Counted from the stretch's first letter, positions 41,363 through 51,581 are shown. The stretch: 64,000 nt of DNA from UBA2040 sp963977135 (GCA_963977135.1 CAXBNN010000001.1:310001-374000), one strand, 5' to 3'. A program made the numbers and translations. The notes: a model not told the origin generated them from the sequence alone.

Positions 41363-42190
41363 TTAAGAATAACGGCTCGCCTTTAATAGCGTTACACACT
41401 GCTTAGTTTCGGCCACATCATGGGTTCTTAAAATGTTTGCGCCATGTTGTAAAAGTATTGTGTGAAGTACGTTGGTTCCTACTAGGGAGTTTTCAACTGA
41501 GACATTAAGAGTGTTTTGAATGAATGATTTTCTTGAAACTCCCACCAATATTGGGCAGTTTAGGATTTCTAACATGGATAAATTGCGAACGATTTTAAAG
41601 TTTTGGTCTACTGTTTTCGAGAAACCAAAACCTGGGTCAAGTACAATGTCTTTTATACCTAAAGCTCGGAATTGATTAATTTTTGAGGAGAAATAGCTTA
41701 TCATTTCCTTCATTAAATTGTCATAATCTGTCAAAGAAGCCATAGTTTTAGGATTTCCTCTCATGTGCATAATTATGTATGGAACGCCAAATTTTGCAAC
41801 TAGCGGAGGTAATTTTGGATCAAGGTTTCCTGCGCTGATATCGTTTATAATATCTATTCCCTCATTTAACCCAACTTCGGCTACTTCCGACCGAAAAGTA
41901 TCCAAGGAAAGAACGGCATTTGGAAATTCTTTCCTTAATGCTTTAGTTGCCAATCTAATTCGCTCAATTTCAACTAGAACTGACACTTCACTTGCACCAG
42001 GTCGACTCGAATATCCGCCTATGTCGAGCATATCTGCACCTTCTACCAACATTTTCTCTGCTCGATGCAAAATGTCTGATTCTGAGCTTACTCGACTTTT
42101 TTCATAGAAAGAATCGGGAGTCACATTTACTATTCCCATGACTAAATTGTCAGTAAATTCTAATAACTTCTCCCGTACTTTTATTGTCAT
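41363..42190 (-). CDS. folP: dihydropteroate synthase
   Basis: Folate-pathway enzyme (275 aa) joining dihydropterin pyrophosphate with p-aminobenzoate; target of sulfonamides. The TIM-barrel motifs are complete: G-I-V-N-V-T-P-D-S-F (19-28), D-I-G-G-Y-S-S-R-P-G-A (56-66), S-L-D-T-F-R (about 94-99), D-I-S-A-G-N (about 117-122), M-H-M-R-G-N-P-K-T-M (about 140-149) and L-D-P-G-F-G-F-S-K-T (about 183-192). Transcribed divergently from the DUF1599 gene with 50 bp between the starts. Confidence 0.96.
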   Translation of the reverse strand: MTIKVREKLLEFTDNLVMGIVNVTPDSFYEKSRVSSESDILHRAEKMLVEGADMLDIGGYSSRPGASEVSVLVEIERIRLATKALRKEFPNAVLSLDTFRSEVAEVGLNEGIDIINDISAGNLDPKLPPLVAKFGVPYIIMHMRGNPKTMASLTDYDNLMKEMISYFSSKINQFRALGIKDIVLDPGFGFSKTVDQNFKIVRNLSMLEILNCPILVGVSRKSFIQNTLNVSVENSLVGTNVLHTILLQHGANILRTHDVAETKQCVTLLKASRYS

Positions 42191-42240
42191 GTTTTGTATA
42201 ATTACGTACCTTCATCGCTCTTTTCGAGCATACCATTCAA

Positions 42241-42780
42241 ATGAATAAAACTTCAACAGAATATACAAAAGTAATCAATGATTGTAAAGATATTTTTGTA
42301 AAAAAGACAAAAGATTACGGCACAGCTTGGCGCATATTACGGCCAAGTTCATTGACCGACCAAATTTTTATCAAGGCGCAAAGGATTCGTACCATTCAAA
42401 TGACTGGTGAAAATAAGGTTGGGGAAAGCGTTGAAGGCGAATTCATTGCAATAGTAAACTATTGTGTAATGGCTCTGATACAGCTTCTCGAAAGCGATAT
42501 TACTGACATGGAGCTTGATGAAAAAATAGCGTTAGAACTTTTTGAGAAATATACTCACGAGGCTCATGAATTGATGAAGAAAAAGAATCATGATTATGGG
42601 GAAGCATGGCGAGATATGCGTGTAAGCTCATTGACCGATTTGATATTAATGAAATTATTGAGAATCAAGCAAATTGAAAATAACGCTGGTAAAACATTGA
42701 TTAGCGAGGGAATAGACGCTAATTATTTTGACATGTTAAATTATTCGGTATTTGCCTTAATACATATTGATAATGAATAG
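42241..42780 (+). CDS. DUF1599 protein with two tandem domains
   Basis: Cytosolic protein (179 aa) made of two copies of the DUF1599 domain, a module thought to bind or modify nucleotides. The copies align well: D-Y-G-T-A-W (25-30) then S-S-L-T-D-Q-I, and D-Y-G-E-A-W (118-123) then S-S-L-T-D-L-I, each followed by a basic R-I-R/K-x-I helix and an N-Y-C/S-V region. Its biochemical role is unknown. It heads a colinear run (DUF1599, BT_3928 family, tpiA, prmA) that I recall as a common Bacteroidota arrangement. Its last 14 bp overlap an alternative start of the next gene. Confidence 0.88.
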   Translation: MNKTSTEYTKVINDCKDIFVKKTKDYGTAWRILRPSSLTDQIFIKAQRIRTIQMTGENKVGESVEGEFIAIVNYCVMALIQLLESDITDMELDEKIALELFEKYTHEAHELMKKKNHDYGEAWRDMRVSSLTDLILMKLLRIKQIENNAGKTLISEGIDANYFDMLNYSVFALIHIDNE

Positions 42781-42781
42781 A

Positions 42782-44671
42782 ATGAAATCTTTACAACCAA
42801 AAGCAACACTTGCTGGTCGATCGTTTTTATTAAACGCAATATTTGTTGCTATAAATATTATCGGTTTGGTATTTCTTGTGATGGGATATCACAAAAGTTT
42901 TGAAAATCAAGCTACAGTGTACAAAATACTTGGAAATGTGCTCATGGCTCTATCCATTGTAGGAATTATAATTTTCAAAGGTAGATTAATGATGAATAAT
43001 GTTGCTCGCGTGCTTGTGGGAGGTTTATTCATCGTTTCTGGACTTGTAAAAGCGAATGATCCTATTGGTTTTGCTTATAAACTCGAAGAATACTTTGAAG
43101 ATGGTGCTTTAGCATACAGAATCAAAGAATGGTTTGGAATGCCAGAATTTAGTTTAGAATTTCTAATACCATTGGCATTAACATTTTCTGTAGTTATCTG
43201 CGTAATAGAGATTGTACTTGGAGTGCTCACAATTTTTGGACTAAAAATGAAATGGGTTGGATCGCTTTTGTTAGCGATGATGCTATTTTTCACCTTTTTG
43301 ACTTGGCACACTGCAAATTGCGATGGGTCAACGACTTTTAGAGATCGAGATGTTTACAAAGCAACAAGTTCAGTTGGTCAAGATAAAGCCGCTGCAGCAA
43401 AGGATAATGAAGCTATTACGCTAATATCCACGAACAGCAAAGAAATCGTTATTGACGAAATGAAACAACCTCAATGTGTTGATGATTGTGGATGCTTCGG
43501 AGATGCACTCAAAGGTTCACTTGGTCGATCATTGACACCAAAAGAATCTATGTGGAAAGACATAGTATTGACCTATTTTGTTCTTTGGATTTTTATCGCC
43601 GCTTTCAAAAGAAATACAACCGAAGAAGAAAACAAAAGTGCTTTTTGGATAGCAGGACTGGTTGTTGTCATCTTTTTCAGCTGGGTTTTTGGATGGTTAT
43701 TCCCAGTATTCTTCGGACTTGTGGCTTTAGTTGGTAGTTCATTCCTTGAGAGGAGAATGCAAGGCAGACTTGCAAATCACTGGACGATAACTATTTTCAT
43801 AATTGTACTGTGCTCACTGATGGTAACTTATGTGTTGATGTATGACCCGATTAAGGATTATCGTCCATACGCTACTGGTACCAATTTGAAAGAAAAAATG
43901 AACGATGGGCAAGAAGGGAAGTACCTCAGCCTGTTAATTTACAAGAATAAAAAGTCGGGAGAAATAAAAGAATACGATGCTTCCTCAAAAGTGTACATTG
44001 ATTCTAAAATTTGGGAAAATACGGATTGGGTTTACGATACTATGACTCAAAAAGAAATAATCGCCGTTCGCATTCCTTCCATAACCGAACAGTTTAATCC
44101 TTATTTGCCGATTGATGGTTTAGGGATAATTGAAAAGGAAATGCCTGTTGTTAAGGATCAACTTGCTGGAGCAATGACAAGTGCATACATTATCCTTGAT
44201 AAAGCAACGGAATCAAATATGGAGGTTTTATCTTCTGAGTATTTGGCCGAAGATTATCCTGAAGATGAATATTCAATTGTAGACACGGTTGAAATGATGA
44301 ATCCAGAAGTCAAGGATATTTTGCTTCGTGATTACATTTTAATTACCCCAAAAATAATTTTACTTTCGGCTAAAAACCTAAAGGACGCCAATTTCAGTCA
44401 AATCGAACGATATAAAAGTATATACGCCAAAGCCAAAAAAGAAGGAATTCCTATGGTTATGATGGTTAGTTCAAATCCAACGGAAGTTGAAGCTTTTAGG
44501 AAAAAATACAATTTCAATATTCCAGTTTTCTTCAATGATGAAACGGAATTAAAAGCCATTTCAAGATCAAATCCAGCTTTGCTGATTATTAAAAAAGGAG
44601 TAGTTGTGGATAAGTTCCCGCATCGTTCAACTCCGAATTATGATTGGTTGAAAAAAAATAGTTTAAAATAA
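42782..44671 (+). CDS. BT_3928-family DoxX-like membrane protein with thioredoxin-like tail
   Basis: Inner-membrane protein of about 629 aa if it starts at the ATG at 42782 (an alternative ATG at 42767 overlaps the DUF1599 gene). The first half has nine or so hydrophobic helices, including a DoxX-like block (L-V-G-G-L-F-I-V-S-G-L-V-K-A-N-D-P-I-G-F, about 77-97). A cysteine motif P-Q-C-V-D-D-C-G-C-F-G-D follows near 225-236. The C-terminal 300 residues are soluble; the last 110 resemble a thioredoxin fold without an active C-x-x-C (P-M-V-M-M-V-S-S-N-P then I-P-V-F-F-N-D-E). The family is often called TlpA/DoxX-like and may act in envelope redox or respiration, but the reaction is unproven. Confidence 0.85.
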   Translation: MKSLQPKATLAGRSFLLNAIFVAINIIGLVFLVMGYHKSFENQATVYKILGNVLMALSIVGIIIFKGRLMMNNVARVLVGGLFIVSGLVKANDPIGFAYKLEEYFEDGALAYRIKEWFGMPEFSLEFLIPLALTFSVVICVIEIVLGVLTIFGLKMKWVGSLLLAMMLFFTFLTWHTANCDGSTTFRDRDVYKATSSVGQDKAAAAKDNEAITLISTNSKEIVIDEMKQPQCVDDCGCFGDALKGSLGRSLTPKESMWKDIVLTYFVLWIFIAAFKRNTTEEENKSAFWIAGLVVVIFFSWVFGWLFPVFFGLVALVGSSFLERRMQGRLANHWTITIFIIVLCSLMVTYVLMYDPIKDYRPYATGTNLKEKMNDGQEGKYLSLLIYKNKKSGEIKEYDASSKVYIDSKIWENTDWVYDTMTQKEIIAVRIPSITEQFNPYLPIDGLGIIEKEMPVVKDQLAGAMTSAYIILDKATESNMEVLSSEYLAEDYPEDEYSIVDTVEMMNPEVKDILLRDYILITPKIILLSAKNLKDANFSQIERYKSIYAKAKKEGIPMVMMVSSNPTEVEAFRKKYNFNIPVFFNDETELKAISRSNPALLIIKKGVVVDKFPHRSTPNYDWLKKNSLK

Positions 44672-44674
44672 TAT

Positions 44675-45424
44675 ATGAGAAAAAAGATAGTAGCAGGAAA
44701 TTGGAAAATGAATATGCTTCCAGAAGAGGCGGAGAAACTTTTTAATTCCCTTCTAGTTAAAAAAGATTGGCCAGAAAATGTCGAAATAATTGTTTTCCCA
44801 CCAGTAATTTATATTAATCAATTTTCTGAATTTAAAGACGCAAACATTCAGTTAGGAGTTCAAAATTTTTTCCCGAGAGAAAATGGTGCGTTTACTGGTG
44901 AAATTTCTATCACACAAGTAAAAGCTTGCGGTGCAAAATATGCACTCATTGGTCATTCTGAGCGTAGGGCATTTTTTGGTGAGCACGAAGCTTTTCTGAA
45001 AGAGAAAATCGATGCGGCAATGACCCATGAAATTCTTCCGATTTTTTGTTGTGGTGAACCTTTAGAAATAAGAGAAAACAATAAGGAAAAAGAATTCGTT
45101 AAAAATCAATTGGTTCAGAGTCTTTTTCATTTAAACACCCAACAAATTTCGAAAGTTACTATCGCTTACGAACCTGTTTGGGCTATTGGAACAGGTAAAA
45201 CAGCGACTATTGAACAGGCGGAGGATATGCATAGAAGCATACGTGAGTGGCTGGTAGAAAAATATTCTATGGAAATCGCGAATGAAATTTCCATTTTGTA
45301 CGGCGGAAGCTGCACTCCTGATAACGCTGAAAAATTATTCGCTTGTCCAAATGTGGATGGCGGATTAATTGGTGGCGCATCTTTAAAAGCTGATTTATTC
45401 ACACAAATCATAGAATCGCATTAA
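44675..45424 (+). CDS. tpiA: triosephosphate isomerase
   Basis: Glycolytic enzyme (249 aa) interconverting dihydroxyacetone phosphate and glyceraldehyde-3-phosphate. Catalytic residues are all present: K11 in G-N-W-K-M-N, H94 in I-G-H-S-E-R-R, and E166 in A-Y-E-P-V-W-A-I-G-T-G. The phosphate loop L-Y-G-G-S is near 210. Sits 3 bp after the BT_3928-family gene and overlaps the prmA start by 1 bp. Confidence 0.98.
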   Translation: MRKKIVAGNWKMNMLPEEAEKLFNSLLVKKDWPENVEIIVFPPVIYINQFSEFKDANIQLGVQNFFPRENGAFTGEISITQVKACGAKYALIGHSERRAFFGEHEAFLKEKIDAAMTHEILPIFCCGEPLEIRENNKEKEFVKNQLVQSLFHLNTQQISKVTIAYEPVWAIGTGKTATIEQAEDMHRSIREWLVEKYSMEIANEISILYGGSCTPDNAEKLFACPNVDGGLIGGASLKADLFTQIIESH

Positions 45425-46269
45425 TGGATAGTTTTGCATTCCATATCACACTAACTCCTCCAAAACCTTGGTCTGAAATTGCTATTTCTTGGTTATCAGA
45501 TTTTGATTTTAATGCATTTGAGGAAACAGAAACCGGTGTTGTTGCTTACACGGAAATGGCGGATGAAAAAGTACATGCTTCAATTCAAAGTAAAATAAGT
45601 GATTGGGCAAAGGAAAATGATATTACCGAATCCGTGGAAATAGAGAGAATTCCGCAACAGAATTGGAATGCAGTATGGGAATCTGATTTTCAACCCGTTA
45701 ATGTCGAAGATAAACTACACATTGTTGCTCCATTTCACGAAAAACCGAAAACAGATGGTTTAGTTATAGAGATTCAACCTCAAATGTCTTTCGGAACTGG
45801 ACATCATCAAACTACATGGATGATGAGTAAGGCATTGATCGAGTTGGAATCTATTCCATCCGATGTTCTCGATATGGGAACCGGTACCGGAATTTTAGCC
45901 ATTCTTGCAGAAAAGCTAGGAGCAAGTGACATCCTTGCCATCGATATTGAAGAATGGTCTGCCGAGAATACTCGAGAAAACGCAATTCGAAATTCATGCA
46001 AGAACATTACAACGTTGCATGGTGATATTGATTTAATCAAAGACAAAAAATTTGGTTTGATTCTTGCCAATATCAACAAGAATGTACTTAAATCACACCT
46101 AGGGCGTTATAAGGATAGCTTAAATAAAAATGGTATCTTGATGCTTAGTGGTTTTTTTGAGACGGATGTTCCTGAATTATTTGAACATTCGGAGCGTTTA
46201 GGTTTCGTTATACAAAAAACGTTTGTTAAAGAGACCTGGGCTGCACTTCAATTAGAATTAAAAAATTAA
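45424..46269 (+). CDS. prmA: ribosomal protein L11 methyltransferase
   Basis: S-adenosylmethionine-dependent methyltransferase (281 aa) that trimethylates ribosomal protein L11. The N-terminal substrate-recognition domain (about 1-100) and linker are followed by the SAM motif D-M-G-T-G-T-G-I-L-A-I (about 149-159), preceded by P-Q-M-S-F-G-T-G-H-H-Q-T (about 118-129, the PrmA signature). N-I-N-K is motif IV near 218. The ATG overlaps the tpiA stop by one base, a coupled arrangement. Confidence 0.95.
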   Translation: MDSFAFHITLTPPKPWSEIAISWLSDFDFNAFEETETGVVAYTEMADEKVHASIQSKISDWAKENDITESVEIERIPQQNWNAVWESDFQPVNVEDKLHIVAPFHEKPKTDGLVIEIQPQMSFGTGHHQTTWMMSKALIELESIPSDVLDMGTGTGILAILAEKLGASDILAIDIEEWSAENTRENAIRNSCKNITTLHGDIDLIKDKKFGLILANINKNVLKSHLGRYKDSLNKNGILMLSGFFETDVPELFEHSERLGFVIQKTFVKETWAALQLELKN

Positions 46270-46273
46270 TGGA

Positions 46274-49200
46274 ATGACAAAATCAACCTTATTTCTCTTC
46301 TTTATTCTTTTAGGAATGAATGCTTTGGGCCAAGTCTTTTCTTTGGATAAAGAAAAGTTTACCAAGGAATTTCATAAGATCTTGTCAGATTACAACAAAG
46401 GTGACTTTAGTGATTTTTCTAAAAAAGATTTACCAAAATTCATCATTGAGTCAAATGGCTTTTCAGAACAGATGTTTACAACATTGGTCAATACATCGAA
46501 TTTAATTTTAGAAAAAAAACTAAAACCATACCCTGAGCTGTATAATTATGTTTATTCCATGTATTCCTTGGCATTGAACAAGCAAAATACGGAAAGTGTA
46601 AATGCATGGCATGCCACTGTAGATAAAATGCTTGACGCTCGAAACGTGAAGAAGTTTGAGGATTTCATTGAACTTTCATCGAATTTTTTCTCGAAAGGAA
46701 TTTTATCTGAAGCGTCAAATTATACTTGGTATTATTTAGGCGGAAAATATACATTTGATAGTGATGATAAGGCTTTCATTCGGTTTGAGAACGGAAATTT
46801 GATTTGCCGAGTAGATAATCGAGATAAGAAAGAAGCTGCGGAAACACCTTTTGTAGATAGTATTGTGGTTAAAAACACAAATGGAATTTTTGATCCTTTT
46901 CTAAAGCGTTGGGAAGGAAATGGCGGAGTGATTACATGGGAGAAAGTCGGATTATCTCCTAACGAGAGTTACGCCGATATTAATTCGTACAAATTAGCTT
47001 TAAAATCTCCGAATTTCACAGCAGATTCTGTAATGATACACACGCCTTATTTCCAAAAGGCTATAATGGGGCAATTAACTGAAAGAGCATTCGTAATCAA
47101 CCGTGAAGAAGATAAAATATTCCCTCAATTCACTTCATATGATCAGAAATTGAGCATCGTAAACTTGAGACCAAGTATGAATTACACGGGTGGGTTTTCA
47201 ATGAAGGGTAGTAGGTTTGAAGGTTATGGGACTAAACAAAATTTAGCTGTTCTCACCATTTTACAGGATAAAAAGCCATTCATAATTGCAAAATCTACCC
47301 TTTTCTATGTCGATGAAAAAAAGATTCAAAGTTCTGGAACACAGTTTTTTCTAAAATTCGGAGAAAACGATTCCATTACTCATCCTGGTGCTGATTTGCT
47401 TTTTATTGAAGAAAAAGGTCTCTTAGAACTAAGTAGAACGAATTCAGGTCTGGGACAAGCACCGTTCAGCAATTCATATCATCAAGTCGATATGTATATA
47501 CCAAAAATCGTTTGGGAAGAGGGTTTCAAAGTTTTGGATCTCGAGTTTGCATACGGAACGAGTCAAGATCAGCGAGTAGCTAAGCTAGAATCGAAAAATT
47601 ACTTCGATGCTCGCCTGTATCAGCAAGTTCAAGGGATGGAATCAACACATCCTTTGGTAGCGATATTTGAATATTCATACAAATACGATGAACAAGTAAT
47701 TCAAGAAGGCAAACTGGCTTCAGCACTAGGAAAAACAGTTTCGCAAGCAAAACCATTACTGTTAGATTTAGCTCGTCTAGGATTTATCTCCTACGACACT
47801 GAGCTAAAAGAAATTCGCATAAATGAGAAACTGATAAGTTTTGTCGAAGCGAGATCAGGAAAACGTGATTATGATAATATCGTTTTCATTTCGGATTTGC
47901 GACCAAAAGAATTAAAGGATTACTCACCAGAACAAATCAGTAAAGACCCATTTTTACAAGCCGTTAAGACAAACTACGATAATATTAATTCGGAAAGAAG
48001 TCGAATGAAATCATTTGGAAGTATTGATTTGAAAACGATGGAGTTAAAGTTGCAGGCAGTGGATCAAATCATGCTGTCGGATGAACAGAGAACGACTGTT
48101 TTTCCTAGAAACTATGACGTTACAATTAAGAAGAATAGAAATTTCAACTTCAAAGGATACATAAATTCTGGTAAATTGGAAGTAGATGCTGAAATATCAG
48201 ATTTTAGTTATGACTTGTTTAAATTCAACATTAATAAATCCAATAAAACGTCGTTGCATGTTAAACCAATGAGCGAAAAGGATGGTAATCGGGCTATAAC
48301 CTTAAAAACTGAGATTACTGGAATTGTTGGGGAATTGATGATTGATGATCCAACGAACAGATCTGGAAACAATAAAAAGATTAGTGGTTATCCAAAAATA
48401 AAATCTGTTCAATCTTCGAAAATCTATTACAATTCCAAAGAAATTTATCGAGGGGCGTATGACAGTACACGATTCTTTTTTACCGTGGATCCATTTGTTT
48501 TAGACAGCTTAGACAACTTTGATGAAAAATCTATGCGACTTTCTGGAGAGCTTACCTCTTCGGGAATTTTTCCTAAATTCCGTCAGGATGTACAAATCAT
48601 GCCCGATTATTCTTTAGGATTCTCAACGACAGCGCCTGCTGGAGGTTACGCATTTTATGGGACTAGTGCCAAATATGAGAATAAAATACTTCTATCCAAT
48701 AGCGGTCTTCAAGGATCTGGTACAATTAATTATATTACTTCAACTTCAGTTTCTAAGGCACTTGCATTTTTGCCAGATAGTACAATCGGATATGCAAGTT
48801 TTGTAAATAAACAACAATTGAAAGGAATAGAATTCCCTGATGTAACAGGAAATGATGTATTTATAACCTACATTCCACAAAAGAACTTATTGAAAGCACG
48901 TTCGGGCGAAAAGGAAGATTTGGACTTCTTTAAAGGCGGAGCCAAAATGAAAGGAACAGCATATGTAACTCCTCAAGGAATGAGAGGGAACGGTTTAATG
49001 AATTTCTTAACTGCTACACTAATATCAGATGATTATAGATTTAAGGCAAACGACATTCTTGCGGATACTTCCAATTTCAATCTGAGAAATGTGAATCAGG
49101 AAGCAGACGAAGGCAAGATTACGTTTAAAACAGATAATGTTAGTGCAAATGTTTCATTTACAAAACGACTAGGGACCTTCGTGTCGAATGGTGGTTCATC

Positions 49201-50899
49201 AATCGTTTATTTCCCAATAAATGAATACAAATGTAAAATGGATGTTTTCAACTGGTTAATGGATGAAGACAAAATTGACATGGAGAGCAAGGACAAAAAA
49301 GATTTAGCTTTCGACGCTGGAGTTGAAATTGCAACACCAAACTTTTTTTCCACGAATGCATCTCAAGATTCCTTAGCATTTAAAGCACCGAAAGCGACTT
49401 ATTCTATTAATGAAAAGGTTATTTATTGTGATGATATTAGCTACATCGATATTGCTGATGCGAGAATTTACCCTTCGGACAAAAAGCTTACTGTGCGTAA
49501 GAAAGCGAAATTAGATGAGGTGAAAGATTCTAAAATAGTAGCAAATTACATTACTAAATACCACACTTTCGTGAAGTCAAATATCGATATCACGGCAAGA
49601 AGAGCATACAAGGCTACTGGAGAATATCCATATTTCGATAAAGATGGAAATATGACATTCATAAAAATGGATGCTATCGGCTTGGATACTTCGTATCAAA
49701 CAGTAGCAAGCGGAAAAGTAAGTGAAAATGCAGAATTCCATTTAAGCAAAGAATTTGATTTTTATGGAAAAATGCTTGTTAAAGCAGCAAACCCACTTGT
49801 CACTTTCGAAGGGGCAACAAGAGTAAATCATGATTGTGGGAAGTTTGAACGCAACTGGTTGTCATTTACGTCAGAAATAGACCCTCAAAATATTCAAATT
49901 CCTGTTGAAAAGGAAATGAAAAACTTGAACGGAACTAGAATATCTGCGGGTATCGTTTGGCGTGATTCAAGAGATGCCGACAGTATTCGAATCTATCCAA
50001 CATTCCTATCTGCTTTGGTCGATAAAGAAGATCCAGTACTAATGACTGCAAATGGTGTTTTACAATATGACCCTGTGAAAATGGAATTTCAAATTGGTCC
50101 AAAAGAAAAATTCTTGAACCCTACGGAAAAAGGAAATATTATCCGATTGAACACCAAAACATGTTCAATGAATGGAGAAGGTCTTGTTAACCTCGGTATG
50201 GATTTTGGGGAATCTGCTGTGGACGCTTTTGCCGATTGGTCATATGATCAAGAATCTTCCTTGACAACAATGGACTTGACTTTGAACATAAAAATGAACG
50301 TCGAGAAAAAAGCATTCGAAGACATAGCTGAAAGGGTTCAAATGGTTCCAGGTATTCCTTTTATGGATTTGGGTAATATCAATCTTGAAAGAGCTCTCGT
50401 AGAGTGGGCAGATTCTAAAGTTGCAGACAAATTTAAGTCGGACTATACGATAAAAGGTGAAGTGAAAAAAATGCCAGAAGTTCTATCTGATGGTATTACT
50501 ATAAGTGGTCTTACATTACAAAGTTTCGAGAATTCGAGATTTCAAGAAAAAGGACTTATTACAACAACAGGTGTGGCTACTTTAGTCAATATTTTTGGCA
50601 AACCTGTATTCAAACAAATAGAAACAGACGCATTCTTTTTGCAAACTTATTCAGGTGCTCAAAGTGATAAATTTACATTGCTGCTATCGGTTACTGGAGG
50701 AAACTCTTATTTCTTAGATTATACAATGGCGAAAAAGGATGGTGAACTTCGATTGATGACAAGTGATCTAGTTTTTAGAGGTGACATTGAAGGAATGAAA
50801 GAGGACAAGAAAAGATCGAAGAATTTTAAGTACGATATGACTCAACAAAACATATTTGTTGTTAAGTTTAAACGACTTTTAGGAAAAACGGAAGAATAA
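46274..50899 (+). CDS. 1541-aa exported protein of unknown function
   Basis: Not recognised as a named family. It has a signal peptide (about 1-19, ending A-L-G-Q) and no lipobox or sorting domain, so it is probably periplasmic or outer-membrane-associated. Residues about 20-160 are helical. A segment near 460-520 (E-G-K-L-A-S-A-L-G-K followed by L-D-L-A-R-L-G-F-I-S-Y-D) reads like a winged helix, unusual for an exported protein. The long rest is beta-rich with alternating polar strands and few Cys, as in large envelope scaffolds. A-P-A-G-G-Y-A-F-Y-G near 790 and G-M-R-G-N-G-L-M-N-F near 905 suggest related beta modules. It lies 4 bp after prmA and 2 bp before plsY, so it belongs to the operon. 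No catalytic motif was found. Confidence 0.85.
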   Translation: MTKSTLFLFFILLGMNALGQVFSLDKEKFTKEFHKILSDYNKGDFSDFSKKDLPKFIIESNGFSEQMFTTLVNTSNLILEKKLKPYPELYNYVYSMYSLALNKQNTESVNAWHATVDKMLDARNVKKFEDFIELSSNFFSKGILSEASNYTWYYLGGKYTFDSDDKAFIRFENGNLICRVDNRDKKEAAETPFVDSIVVKNTNGIFDPFLKRWEGNGGVITWEKVGLSPNESYADINSYKLALKSPNFTADSVMIHTPYFQKAIMGQLTERAFVINREEDKIFPQFTSYDQKLSIVNLRPSMNYTGGFSMKGSRFEGYGTKQNLAVLTILQDKKPFIIAKSTLFYVDEKKIQSSGTQFFLKFGENDSITHPGADLLFIEEKGLLELSRTNSGLGQAPFSNSYHQVDMYIPKIVWEEGFKVLDLEFAYGTSQDQRVAKLESKNYFDARLYQQVQGMESTHPLVAIFEYSYKYDEQVIQEGKLASALGKTVSQAKPLLLDLARLGFISYDTELKEIRINEKLISFVEARSGKRDYDNIVFISDLRPKELKDYSPEQISKDPFLQAVKTNYDNINSERSRMKSFGSIDLKTMELKLQAVDQIMLSDEQRTTVFPRNYDVTIKKNRNFNFKGYINSGKLEVDAEISDFSYDLFKFNINKSNKTSLHVKPMSEKDGNRAITLKTEITGIVGELMIDDPTNRSGNNKKISGYPKIKSVQSSKIYYNSKEIYRGAYDSTRFFFTVDPFVLDSLDNFDEKSMRLSGELTSSGIFPKFRQDVQIMPDYSLGFSTTAPAGGYAFYGTSAKYENKILLSNSGLQGSGTINYITSTSVSKALAFLPDSTIGYASFVNKQQLKGIEFPDVTGNDVFITYIPQKNLLKARSGEKEDLDFFKGGAKMKGTAYVTPQGMRGNGLMNFLTATLISDDYRFKANDILADTSNFNLRNVNQEADEGKITFKTDNVSANVSFTKRLGTFVSNGGSSIVYFPINEYKCKMDVFNWLMDEDKIDMESKDKKDLAFDAGVEIATPNFFSTNASQDSLAFKAPKATYSINEKVIYCDDISYIDIADARIYPSDKKLTVRKKAKLDEVKDSKIVANYITKYHTFVKSNIDITARRAYKATGEYPYFDKDGNMTFIKMDAIGLDTSYQTVASGKVSENAEFHLSKEFDFYGKMLVKAANPLVTFEGATRVNHDCGKFERNWLSFTSEIDPQNIQIPVEKEMKNLNGTRISAGIVWRDSRDADSIRIYPTFLSALVDKEDPVLMTANGVLQYDPVKMEFQIGPKEKFLNPTEKGNIIRLNTKTCSMNGEGLVNLGMDFGESAVDAFADWSYDQESSLTTMDLTLNIKMNVEKKAFEDIAERVQMVPGIPFMDLGNINLERALVEWADSKVADKFKSDYTIKGEVKKMPEVLSDGITISGLTLQSFENSRFQEKGLITTTGVATLVNIFGKPVFKQIETDAFFLQTYSGAQSDKFTLLLSVTGGNSYFLDYTMAKKDGELRLMTSDLVFRGDIEGMKEDKKRSKNFKYDMTQQNIFVVKFKRLLGKTEE

Positions 50900-50901
50900 C
50901 T

Positions 50902-51534
50902 ATGGACTTAAACTACATATTTTATCCTTTAATAGGCTATTTCTTGGGCTCAATCCCAACAGCTGTTTGGTTGGGGAAAAGTAAATATGGAATTGATGTG
51001 CGAGAACATGGCAGTAATAATGCCGGTGCAACAAACACATTTCGAGTATTAGGGCAAAAGGCAGGTATTGTTGTTTTGTGTATTGATGTTTTAAAAGGAT
51101 TAATAGCAACCTTACTGCCTTTAATTTTAATGCCCGACAAACTAGGGTCCGACGCACTAGTAAATATTCAGATGTTAAGTTCTATGGCTTGCGTATTAGG
51201 ACACGTATTTCCCATTTTCGCCAATTTCGATGGAGGGAAAGGTGTTGCAACCTCATTAGGGGTTATTATCGGTTTACATCCGCCTGCGGCAATTATAGCA
51301 ATGGGTATTTTCTTAGCAATTTATTTAGCGACTTCATTCGTTTCCTTAGGAGCAATGTGCGCTGCTTTATCGTTTCCACTTCTTCTTTATTTCCGTTTTC
51401 ATGTTGATTCGATTAACCTAATTGCATTCAGCTCAATTTTAAGTATTGCAGTTGTTATAGCACATCGAAAAAACATTGTACGATTACTAAATAGAACTGA
51501 GTCCAAAATGCCTTTGTTCAGGAAAAAAGAATAG
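50902..51534 (+). CDS. plsY: glycerol-3-phosphate acyltransferase PlsY
   Basis: Inner-membrane acyltransferase (210 aa) that acylates glycerol-3-phosphate from acyl-phosphate in the first step of phospholipid synthesis. The three motifs are visible: G-S-I-P-T-A (about 16-21), the catalytic R-E-H-G-S-N-N-A-G-A-T-N (about 34-45) and F-D-G-G-K-G-V-A-T (about 110-118). Five hydrophobic helices fit the topology. Tightly packed between the 1541-aa gene and the giant gene. Confidence 0.96.
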   Translation: MDLNYIFYPLIGYFLGSIPTAVWLGKSKYGIDVREHGSNNAGATNTFRVLGQKAGIVVLCIDVLKGLIATLLPLILMPDKLGSDALVNIQMLSSMACVLGHVFPIFANFDGGKGVATSLGVIIGLHPPAAIIAMGIFLAIYLATSFVSLGAMCAALSFPLLLYFRFHVDSINLIAFSSILSIAVVIAHRKNIVRLLNRTESKMPLFRKKE

Positions 51535-51581
51535 GATTGAACCTTTTTGTGAAAACTTTGTACAGATCAATAGACGTAAAG

